A stretch of DNA of 64,000 nucleotides from Medicago truncatula (Eukaryota > Streptophyta > Magnoliopsida > Fabales > Fabaceae), in the NCBI RefSeq assembly GCF_003473485.1, contig NC_053045.1, positions 62,745,994-62,809,993 of the forward strand, in the 5' to 3' direction. The notes below the pieces were generated by a model. It saw only the letters and a program-made list of their open reading frames with translations. It was not told the origin of the DNA and made no database searches. A program made the translations under genes and the position numbers. The stretch's first letter is position 1, and each line of letters opens with the position of its first letter. Positions 49,901 to 59,800 of the stretch are shown piece after piece.

Positions 49901-52700
49901 TCCAATTGCTATAAAGGCGAAAACACAAGCCAAACTTATCTTCACCCTCTTTATTTCATTTGGTCTGAACGTCTTCAAATCAAAGTGAGAGACCAACCTG
50001 AAAGAAATTAGTTTACATCAAGATACGGTATAAACTAAAATTCTATATGTAAAAAAATTGAAATCAAGGCTGCTCAAGTTAATGAAATAGTCCTTGGGAA
50101 TAATATAAAAACGTTTCAAGGCCATACCAGTGAGCTATAGACATCCAGCAACGAAATGGACCATATCCATATATTATTGCTTTCCTCAAAAATGGACTTG
50201 ACTCAAACTCATCCTGCCAAACAGGCTGCCAAGCAGTATCTTCCTTCAACCTGTATCATTAGAGATGATTTACAATTAAAAGTAACGAAACAGAAAAGCT
50301 ATATCCTCAGTGCATACATGGATGCTAATATTACACATCTTATACAGTGCTTTTGATTTACATATACTGTATGAAGCCTGAATTTTACACTTTCAGCACA
50401 AAGTACTGATAGGATGATGAGCCAATTATAGAAGCAACTCCACCATACGGAAAGTCTACACGAGGAGAAAAACAGTGGGGCCAGAAGAGGAGACTACTAG
50501 TTAGTTAGCGAAGAGTCCATGGATTCCATGTGATTCTGATATTTGAGGGAGAGAGAATAGGTGGCTGGGTCATTTATGCATTTGTTCCTAGGAGACTGTG
50601 ACTCTGGATTAATCATTTCTTTGTTGTAGAGCCTTTGAATTCATCCTTTTCATTGAACAACACACTGTTCCATTGTTCCTAATTTGCGAGTTCTATCAAG
50701 TACAGATTGGACAGAGAACGAATGTACATTGGAAGAGGAAATAACACATTTAACAGAACGATGTGGCATCTCATTAATGATTTTAATTAAGCTGTGAATC
50801 TCTTTTTCCTCCCTTGATTAAACAACTGAAATATATATTAATAATGGGTTTTCAGGACAAAAAACTAACTAAGTTTCACACTTCATGCATTGAATAGAAA
50901 TATTAGTCAGTCCGTCTATAACATACATTTAAAGCTAGATGATATACAAGATGCACCTAGAAAAACAAAAATAGGAGGGAACCCCACTTACATGTTTGTT
51001 TTTGCATGATGTTTGTCGTGCTTAAATCGCCATGGCTCATATGGATAAATTAGTGGCAAAAAGGCCAGAGTTCCAACAATGTCTTCTACCAATTTGTTTG
51101 TTGAAAATGATTTGTGAGCGCAATCATGTCCTATAACAAAGAACTGTGCGGCAAAAAGGAAAGAGGATCACAAAATTTACACCCAAATCATGTCTTATGT
51201 CCAAGATCTTCAAGAGGAGAAGATCTGTCGAGAGATAGAAGTTAAAAGGCTTTGAGAAACCAGTAACAAGTAATTATAAGAAAAATATGAGTTGAACTAA
51301 CCCCAGTTACAGCAGTCCCTGTCCAAGCCCAAGCCAGAGGAAGTAGATACCAGGGTGCTTTAGAAATCATAAGAAGCCCCAGCGCATAGGAAGTGGCAGA
51401 TATCAAAACAGATTTCCATGCTTTAACATCATCAATCTCAAAAACCTTCAAATTTTTAAAATGATTCTCATGATTTATATATAAATAAAAATTGAAATCT
51501 GAGCACTTATTACATAAAAGAAGACAGGTCCTTTCTGTCTTAGTGTAGAATAATCATGTATATTGTGTAGAATAATCATGTATATTGTATAGTACTCGAC
51601 ACCTTCTCTTTCTCATAAAGTGAGGTAAATGTTATTCTCATCGTTGATGTTTTATATAAACATGTACACAACCATGCTATAAGGAACAATTCCTTAATAT
51701 CCTTACCCAAGAAGAAAACACACCAGAAAATGTTATTTAGGAGAACAATTAAAAGAAATAGAGAATCTAAAGAAGTGACCCTAAATTCTAAAACTTAATT
51801 ATAAAACCCTAACACTGCAAAACATGACATAAATCATAAGAAAACCCACCTTCTTAGGAAGAGAAGTAATGACATCTTTTAATGTAACATTGTCTGGAAG
51901 CGGCTCTCCAATTTGCTCAAAACCATAGCGTTCTGCTAGTTGTTTTCTGTACTCCGCACTTTCCACTGGAGCTGGTTCTACCGGAATTGCCACAGCTCGT
52001 ATAACTGTAACTTTATTTCTAGGTGTCAAATGTTTTTGACTTTGATGCCTGAACCCTTTATGGATTAACCCATCACCTTTTAGGTTAAATAAGCCTGTGA
52101 CACAGAATGAAAAATCATTATTTAAAAGGCACCTATGAAGCACAGATACAGACACAGACACTGGACACAGACACACACATCGACACCAATAATAGTTTGA
52201 GAAAATGACATAACTCAAGGTAATGATATGTGCCAGAGTCGTGTTGGTGTCGGATACCAAAAGTATCAGACACAAGACACGCCTAATATGAGGAGTATTC
52301 GTGCTTGGTGGAAAGGCACCCATGTTATTCATACATAATTGCATAATAATAGTTGAACATAAGCTCCACATTTAGTTGCATTGCATGCATTAGCATTGAA
52401 GCAAAAAATATGTTGCATAATTCTTTGTTAATTACTCAATTGCCACAAGAATTGAAAGAGCAGAGAACAAAATAGTAAAGTAATTAAGGAAGAAGATGAA
52501 TAGAATACCGGGTGAGTAAGGAGCAGAAATGTTTGTTCTCAAATTCAAAATTGGCCTCTGGAATGAAGAACCCTGCAAAAACAAACAAAACCGTATAAAG
52601 CTAAGATATATTTGTATTTATACAAGAGTTAAAACGAATGAGAGGGAAAAGAATGGAAAACCTTTAATTGGAGTAATGAATTTGCAGAGGTGCAAGCCAT
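46965..52700 (-). CDS. FAD6: Chloroplast omega-6 fatty acid desaturase (FAD6)
   Basis: FAD6 inserts the omega-6 double bond into monounsaturated (16:1 and 18:1) acyl groups of plastid lipids, using ferredoxin, in the chloroplast envelope. Ten exons join in frame: 52662-52700, 52509-52572, 51850-52094, 51302-51445, 50992-51143, 50128-50250, 49820-49997, 48199-48317, 47466-47580 and 46965-47126, giving 446 aa, the usual plant size. The first ~65 residues are Ser/Arg-rich and acid-poor, as in a transit peptide. The three di-iron His boxes are present: HDCAH (170-174), HDKHH (206-210) and HIPHH (366-370). Membrane segments lie around 131-150, 190 and 285-325. It ends [10 protein letters not shown]. 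No break is visible. Introns carry a MITE, a solo LTR and a LINE fragment without disturbing splice sites. In Arabidopsis FAD6 (At4g30950) also neighbours a BTB gene of this family. Confidence 0.95.
49140..49400 (+). mobile_element. RTE-type LINE reverse-transcriptase C-terminal remnant in FAD6 intron 7
   Basis: Plus-strand translation gives [20 protein letters not shown], then [21 protein letters not shown], an in-frame stop, and after it LIYVSNLTL. This is the WFGHV...RGRPRKT...IKRDL..NG tail of plant RTE-type LINE polyproteins. It is antisense to FAD6 and clearly dead. Confidence 0.75.
50407..50698. mobile_element. 292-bp solo LTR in FAD6 intron 5
   Basis: It begins TGATAG and ends CTATCA, the short inverted ends of an LTR. 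A perfect 5-bp target duplication AGTAC flanks it (50402-50406 and 50699-50703). The small size fits Ty1/copia LTRs. No internal retrotransposon sequence remains, so it arose by LTR-LTR recombination. Confidence 0.85.
52133..52311. mobile_element. 179-bp MITE in FAD6 intron 2, same family as 10367-10490
   Basis: The left end CTATGAAGCACAGATACAG and the inverted right end (CCACCAAGCACGAATAC in reverse) share the AAGCACGGATAC core of the eIF5A element. An exact 8-bp duplication AAAGGCAC flanks it (52125-52132 and 52312-52319). Confidence 0.85.
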
Positions 52701-52715
52701 TTTTTGAGATGAAAT

Positions 52716-52883
52716 TGAGCTCTCTCTCTCTCTCACACAGTCTCTCTGAAAGATAAACTCTTTTTATTTGGCGAGAGAGAGACTTGTTTGGTGTGGGACC
52801 CACCAAATGTGGACGCAGATCGATAGACCATTGCAGCCGCATGTATCCATTCTTTCGTACCTTTTCACTTCACTTTCTTTATA
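52716..52883 (-). promoter_or_regulatory. FAD6 leader and candidate TATA box
   Basis: On the gene strand TATAAAG (52877-52883) lies about 180 bases before the ATG, a plausible TATA box. A GA-rich microsatellite (CT repeats on the plus strand, 52716-52748) sits in the leader just upstream of the ATG, a common feature of plant 5' leaders. Function is inferred from position. Confidence 0.4.
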
Positions 52884-52905
52884 CACACACTCCCATTATA
52901 AAATT

Positions 52906-53045
52906 GAGAAATGATATTTGTACATCCATTTTGTGATGATAATTTTTGAGACAATTTTTTTTTTTTTATTGATCAAAAATATTAGAGAGAGAAAAACAAC
53001 GAGAGAGAGAGTTGTCATATAATGATTGTACAAATATCATTTCTC
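52906..53045. mobile_element. ~140-bp MITE with GAGAAATGATATTTGTAC ends
   Basis: The left GAGAAATGATATTTGTAC and right GTACAAATATCATTTCTC (with one internal mismatch zone) are inverted. The interior is AT- and GA-rich. A related end is seen near 22136-22156. Confidence 0.7.
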
Positions 53046-53078
53046 CATTATGAATAACTCATTTGTTAAAAAAAAAAA

Positions 53079-53235
53079 ATGATATTTGTACGACTTTCTA
53101 TTTTATACTCACATTTTATTTTTATTCTCTTTCTATTGTTTATGACAAATGAAAAGGGAAAATATCAAGATTGTACAAATATCATTACTAAAAAAAAATT
53201 ATCTCAAAAAAGTTGTACAAATATCATTACTAAAA
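53079..53235. mobile_element. Second MITE of the ATGATATTTGTAC family plus an extra end
   Basis: ATGATATTTGTAC at 53079 and TTGTACAAATATCAT at 53171-53185 form an inverted pair. A further TTGTACAAATATCATTAC lies at 53211-53228, so the right end appears twice. Confidence 0.6.
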
Positions 53236-54175
53236 AAAATTGTCATAATTCATTTCACTTTTTAATACATTAGTTACTTTTTTCCAAATTATAAATTATT
53301 AAGAATTTACAATTATTTAAGAAAAATGCGAACAAGTTTCTTGTGACACTTTAAAATAATTTTATCTTAGAAATTACGCATTCAATACATTGAAACAACA
53401 AAAAGTAACTATTTCTATCTAAATTTCATCAACCGTTTATATTTTTGAGATCTTGTTAGCATTACCCATTATTTAAAAACTTATTGCATTTTTGTTATGT
53501 GTATTTCACCAAATCATAATTGTGTTTGACTTAGTTAAATCAAATGATTTAATCAACAACAAATTGAGCTAAAATAATAATAATTTAATCAACAATCAGG
53601 TAATTGAGCTAAAATAATTAATGAACTCAATCGAAAGATGATTTGTTTGAGAGTCTGAGTTTGATTTTAAAGTAAAATATATTTTGACTAGACTGTACTT
53701 ATCTCAAACGGAATTCTAGATTATCAAGGTCCATTTTCCCTAAATGTTGGATGTTAACACAAAAAAAATTAATAATTAGGTTAACAAATTTTTAACCCTC
53801 GAAGAAAGCGACCAATTAATTGAACATTCCGGTAACATGTTTTTTATTTTTTATTTTTGAAAGGAACATGCTTATAAAATTTCATTAGACATTAAATTGT
53901 AAATATATTGTGGTTAAGGTTGACAATAAACCGAGACAACTCAAAGATAATTTAAAACTTGAATCAACATTAATTAATTGAACTTAGTTTGTGAACCAAA
54001 TGAGTTGAACATGAACTAAAAATTAAATTCATTTATTAGATGAGTTTAACTTAAACTACATATAGTTCGACTCGTTCGATTCATGAGTTAACTTGATTAA
54101 AAAAAAAAGTTAAATTATATATATTTTCAAAGTTAATATACCTTAAATTATGTATTTTTAAGTTATTATATATTA

Positions 54176-54470
54176 CCTCCGTCCCTAATTATAAGATCCT
54201 TTTGAGAATTTTTTTTGTCCCTTTTTATAAGACTCACTTGCTATTTCCACCTACATTAATTATTTATTTACATACATGCCCCTATTAATTATACATATTT
54301 TTCTTCAATCAACAATAAATAACAATGTTGAAAACATAAACCATCTTTCTCTTAAAGGATAAAATTGTAAAAACAATACTAATTACAAACATATTTAATA
54401 CAAATATTTACTATCTTAATTTCCATTTTTTTTTCAAAATGGCCATATAATTAGGGACGGAGGTAGTACC
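54176..54470. mobile_element. ~295-bp Stowaway-like MITE
   Basis: The left end CCTCCGTCCCTAATTATAAG and the right end ATAATTAGGGACGGAGG are inverted, with TA-rich flanks. This is the classic CTCCGTCCC plant Stowaway/mariner signature. Confidence 0.85.
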
Positions 54471-54589
54471 TTAAACTTTATCTTTTTTCTTTAAAAATAT
54501 TACTTCCATCTTAAAAATATATAGTATACCCATTTCCTTGAAATTATATACCTTGAAATATGTGGGAAATATATAACTTGACTTATGGT

Positions 54590-54890
54590 TTCTTTTAATC
54601 TTCTTTATATATTAAAGTTAATCCGTAAGCCATAATTTTAACCTAAACCCTATTGCATAATTTTACTGTTTTAACCCTAATGCTCACACCTAATCTCCTA
54701 TTTTCATGAACAACCCTAATGCTCTCACCTAATCTTCTTATCTTCTTATCTTCTTATATATTAAAGTTAACTCGTAAGCCCTAATTTTAACCTAAACCCT
54801 ATTGCATAATTTTACTGTTTTAACCCTAATGCTCACACCTAATCTCCTATTTTCATGAACAACCCTAATGCTCACACATAATCTCCTATT
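54590..54890. repeat. ~165-bp tandem repeat with a shorter nested repeat
   Basis: TTATATATTAAAGTTAA begins copies at about 54604 and 54755. Each runs through AACCTAAACCCTATTGCATA and CTCCTATTTTCATGAACAA. The last ~45-base piece (ACCCTAATGCTCACAC...) is repeated once more at the end. Confidence 0.8.
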
Positions 54891-56482
54891 TTCATGAACA
54901 AGGCAAATCGGCATCGCTTTATTTCCCCTATTTCTTCAAAACAAATCGTCCTATTTCTTCAACAAAACAAATCGTTCTATTGCAATAAAAGGGTTTTGAA
55001 AGATTATAGCAACATTTTTATGTTAATATTACACTTTTCATCAAAATTAGAACTAAACTCTCTTTGTTAAATATCTACCACAAAATACACCAGAATTTTG
55101 CAATCTATATAAACAGTTGGTAGAAACATTTCAACAAACAGTTAAAGGGCATCATTTACGGTAAAGGCCAAATATTCGATAAAAGAAAAATTATTTAAAT
55201 AAAATATTTTACATGTTGAGGTTAAGAATGAGTTATTTTTAAGTACATAATATAACATTAACATATAATTTTTACAAAAGAATGAAGTAACATTTTGTCA
55301 AAAAAAAAAAAAGATGAAGTCATACCAATAATATAACATTGACATATAATTTTAACAAAGAATGAAGTAACATGATAAAAATTAATATTTTTAAGGTGAA
55401 TAAGTGTGGTGTCTGAGGTTCGAATTCCAACATCTGCATATATTTGGGACCACATATTTCATTCTCTTTGATATGCATTAAGATTTGTTTTTGTCTACTA
55501 CGTCTACAATGTATATAACCCGTGCGACATCACATGTGGAAAATCTAATTAATACTAATTTATAGTACATTGTTTCTTAAACCTAGTCTTTAACCATTAC
55601 TCTCCTTTCCAACAAAAAAAATAAACTTTTTGTGTTCTTTTTTCTAAATGACGATAACAAAAAGGCAAGACGGCAACGTAAGTAAGCAACGTCAAACATT
55701 CAACTCCTCACCTCTGGCGTTAGTGATTATTGAACAAACCACATTCATCTCTCTAACTACCATCTTCCTTTCTACTAACATTCAAATCCGAATTATTTTT
55801 ATTATGATTTATACTGCGATGTTTTAGTTTTCTTTTGTGTAGTTCCTATATTGAATGTTGAGTGGTGTATAGTAAAATTTAAGTGGGGGTTTATTTTGAG
55901 ATGCTATTCTTATGCAAACTTTTTTTTTTTTGAGGGATTCTTATGCAAACTTTGAAGCTCTCTGTTTTGCTATTTTGTTAATTCTCTTATGTTTTGCAGT
56001 AGTTTCTATGTGAAAAAAATATGAATATAATTGCACTTAAAATTAAAACATGAAAGATCTAAAAAATTGGATTTTTTTTAAAGAAAAAACTTTTAAGTTA
56101 TATGATTTAAACAAACGAGTTGAACTTAATGAGTCGAATCGAATTGTTCGCGAGCTTTAAACGAGCTGAACTCGAGTTAAAAAAATTCATATCGAACCCG
56201 AGTTGAGTTTTGAGTTGAACCAATTCTTATTGAGTCGAGCTCGAACAAATTCGACTCGACTCGACTCATTTCCAACCATAATTATGATATATCAAGAAAC
56301 ATATGTTAATCACGTGGCTACCTTTAGTAAGGCATGAAGGATCTCATTGGTTTGCCTTAACTAAAACTATTGATGGTTTGCTCTTTATCCAAGAAATATC
56401 GTTTGAAAATATTTTTAGTTGGAATCAAATTGCACAGTCAAAATCTCCTACCGTCACGAAATACAACCCCAAAACCCAAACC

Positions 56483-56490
56483 TATTTAAA
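56483..56490 (+). promoter_or_regulatory. Candidate TATA box of the importin-alpha gene
   Basis: TATTTAAA precedes a pyrimidine-rich CTCTCACTCTCTC stretch (about 56515-56528), which would suit transcription start. It lies about 200 bases from the right edge of the transposon block, so little ancestral promoter may remain. Confidence 0.35.
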
Positions 56491-56541
56491 CCTCCAACCA
56501 TAATCCCATTTATCACTCTCACTCTCTCAATAGTAAACTAG

Positions 56542-56661
56542 GGTTTTGCATATCAATTCCCAAATCATTGGATTGACGCCGCCTACCACTACCGTCTCTT
56601 CAAGAAACGACGTGAAGTTCTTCTTCAACCTCAACACTCTTCCTCCATTCTCGAGAAAAAG
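56542..56661 (+). pseudogene. Start-less importin-beta-binding (IBB) remnant exon
   Basis: Forty open codons after a TAG at 56539-56541 include YRLFKKRREVLLQ and end SILEKK at a GT donor (56662). In the importin-alpha family the IBB domain ends with LLKKRRE...EKK at the same exon border. Splicing to the acceptor before 56824 keeps the frame into the main coding region. There is no ATG in this frame, and the N-terminal half of the IBB (the RRxRR-rich part) is absent. So it now forms 5' untranslated sequence. Confidence 0.75.
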
Positions 56662-56844
56662 GTAACCATCACTTTAGGGTTTTGATTGTGATTGTTGGGC
56701 ATGATTCAATCTCTGAGTCACGTTCATGTGTTTGGATTTGATTTTTTTTTTTTTTTTTATGTCAGGTTCAGTGATAGTTAGTTATGAAAACAATGATTTC
56801 ATTTGATTTTGGATTTGTTGCAGTTGAGAAGAGAGTCTTCCACA

Positions 56845-59800
56845 ATGGTTGCTGATATCTGGTCCGATGATAACAGCCAACAACTCGAAGCAACTACGGA
56901 ATTTCGGAAGCGTCTTTCCGTTGGTAACCGTTGATTTTATTTGATGTTTTTAATGCATTATCATTATCATTATGTTGCTTTGATTCTTGATGTTTGTTGT
57001 GCAGACAAACCTCCGATTGATGATGTTATTCAATCTGGTGTTGTTCCCCGTTTTGTTCAATTTCTAGACAAGGGGGATTTTCCTCAACTTCAGGTTTTAA
57101 ACTTGTCATTTTCTTTTTTAAACTTTTGGAAATTTATGCAATGTGGTGTTGTTGAAATCTTGTTGTATTGATTGGTTGTTTGTTTGTGTGACTTTGTTTG
57201 TTTAGCTTGAGGCTGCTTGGGCACTCACAAACATAGCAGCTGGAACTTCTGAGAACACTAAGGTGGTAGTTGATCATGGCGCAGTACCAATGTTTGTCAA
57301 GCTTCTTAGTTCACCATGTGACGATGTTCGGGGCCAGGTATGTTAATACTAAATTGTAATAGCAGTAGAACCGGGATTGTCCTTTTTAACACCAAAACTC
57401 TGAAATTGTAGGCTGCGTGGGCATTGGGAAACATTGCTGGTGATTCCCCTAGAGGCCGTGATCTTGTTCTCAGTCACGGTGCCCTGATCCTACTTTTATC
57501 CCAGCTGAATGAGCAAGAAGGGCTTTATAGGCTGAGAAATGCCGTTTGGACGCTGTCAAACTTTTGCAGGGGCAAGCCACAACCCGCACTTGAGCAGGTA
57601 GTTGTTGTTTTTAGTTAAAATAAAACTGAACCTCTGAGATGACCTTTATCTGTGTATTAATACTAGAATTTTGATGGACAGGTGAGGTCAGCGCTTCCCG
57701 CTCTCAAGTGTTTGGTTTTTTCCAAAGATGAAGTCGTCCTGACCGAGGCATGTTGGGCACTCTCGTATCTTTCTGATGGAACAAGTGATAATATCCAAGC
57801 GGTGATCGAGGCAGGTGTATGTGGTAGACTGGTGCAAATCCTTCTGTAAGTACCAATTCTTATATCCCTCGTCAACCAATGTTCTATTGCAAGTATTGAT
57901 TATTTTGGCTCTAAATGTATGTGCATGTTTTGAAGGGAACCATCTCTTTCAGCGCTGTTTCCTGCACTTCGCACAGTGGGAAATATTGTATCTGGAGATG
58001 ATATGCAGACTCAGGTATTGTCATAATGGATTGGGAATTGTTATAATTAGCTGCTACCTAATTATTTCTAATTAAATTTACCTTTTATGGAGCAAAGTAC
58101 CGAGTTAGTGTTGTGTTAGTTATTTTGGAAATATAATTAAAATTTGAAATATTATAGTCTGTAATTATTGATTGGTAAGTTTTGTAAGTCTAATTTGATT
58201 AAGAGAAAACACCAAAATGCTATGTGGTTGTTGAAGCTTGATAGAGAATTTTAGAAATATTAGCCTAGGAATCAGTTTTGTTTTTTGAGGGGATAGGGGA
58301 ATTAATCTTGCGAGTAACGAAATGTTACTTGCTAGTCACTGCTGGTGATTCACTAATATTTATTACCATGAATATATTCTCACCCCTTGTATTATGTCTT
58401 AACATGTGTCATGTGAGAATTACCTGATTTGGTAGGATTCTTTTTGTCAGGCTATTGTCAATCATGGTTTACTCCCATGTCTTTTGAGCCTGTTGACCCA
58501 TCCCAAGAAAAGTATTAAGAAAGAAGCTTGCAGGACTTTGTCAAACATTACAGCTGGAAACAGAGAGCAGATACAGGTAAGCTTATAAATCCCATCTTTT
58601 TGATACTCAAATGATGCTAAATTTCATGCTTAATAAAGTACAATGTTAATTTCTTTAAGCTCATGTTTTGCTTCAAGTTTGATGATGTTTGGGTATCACA
58701 TACATATAAATTGCTACATGTTATTTGAGATGGAGATGTGGTGCAATAATAACCATTGTACTCTTGCTGATGATATATATTTAAGTTTGGGAAAATTACA
58801 GTCACCTCCCTTAAGTTTTCTTTAAATTACAAAGACACCCCCTCTAGTTTTAAAATCGACACTAACCTCCCTTAAGTTTTCATTAAATTGATTGATACCT
58901 CCCTTCTTTCTTAAACACTTATCTTTCTGTTAAAATGCAAATAGACTTGAAGCTGAAAATTGAAATTCGCGATCTTAGTCTTAAATTTATTTATTGAAGT
59001 GATATTTTTCTTGTCAACAGTAATATTTTACGTGAGCATAGTTGTGTTGATCAAATGACTTCTTTTAGGCTTTGCATTACGAAGTTTTTGGTGGCATTCT
59101 TTCTTTTAATTTTTAGAGATAGTTAGGAATGAACGGTGGCACCACATGATTGCTTGTTGCCATTGCAATTGAAGTGATAATCCATGTAATCCTACTTTTA
59201 TATTGTCATGCACTTAAAACACGTCAAGGTATAGCACTACTAACTAGGATATAGGACAGATACAATACATTCACCGCAATATTTGTTTAACTGCCTATCT
59301 GACTATTGGTAAAAATTATTGTCATCTAATAAATGTTAGATACATGTAAAGTATGCTTGAAGGAAGCGGTGTTACACCAGACTATAGCAGGAAGCTTAAA
59401 TATATAGAGTAAATGTCGTGTATATATAGAAAAAGCACATTAGATTTATCTAGAACAAGAGTGGAAACTGTGATTTGGTGTAGAAAATACCTTCAATAAA
59501 CCAAGGCAGAGATATGGCCATCCATATATGCATTACAAAGTGCTCTAAACAAGGAAGGATTTGAATCGTTATTACTCACTTGAGCTCGCCAGCTAATCAA
59601 AATGATATCATGGCAGAAAGAAGGACCCATATCAGGTAGTAGTGGCAGAAGATCGACAAAGTCTAATTGCTTTAGCACACTTCGATTCATTACTGGACTT
59701 ATGAATTTGAAAGTCATAACAGAGATGGAAATAAAGATTTGGATTAACATTTTTGGGTTCAATTAGTTGCAGCGGTTGATGCATTCAATCATAGAGAGGG

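Larger units (their letters stand above)
53916..56285. mobile_element. Nested transposon block, possibly one large hAT-like element
   Basis: The left margin (near 53911-53935, GGTTAAGGTTGAC followed by ACCGAGACAACTC) and the right margin (near 56226-56280, GAGTCGAGCTCG...GACTCATTTCCAACC) are loosely inverted. They carry the GACTCGACTC-type subterminal repeats seen in legume hAT relatives. No matching target duplication could be found, so the boundaries are tentative. A Stowaway-type MITE and a tandem repeat lie inside. Confidence 0.35.
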
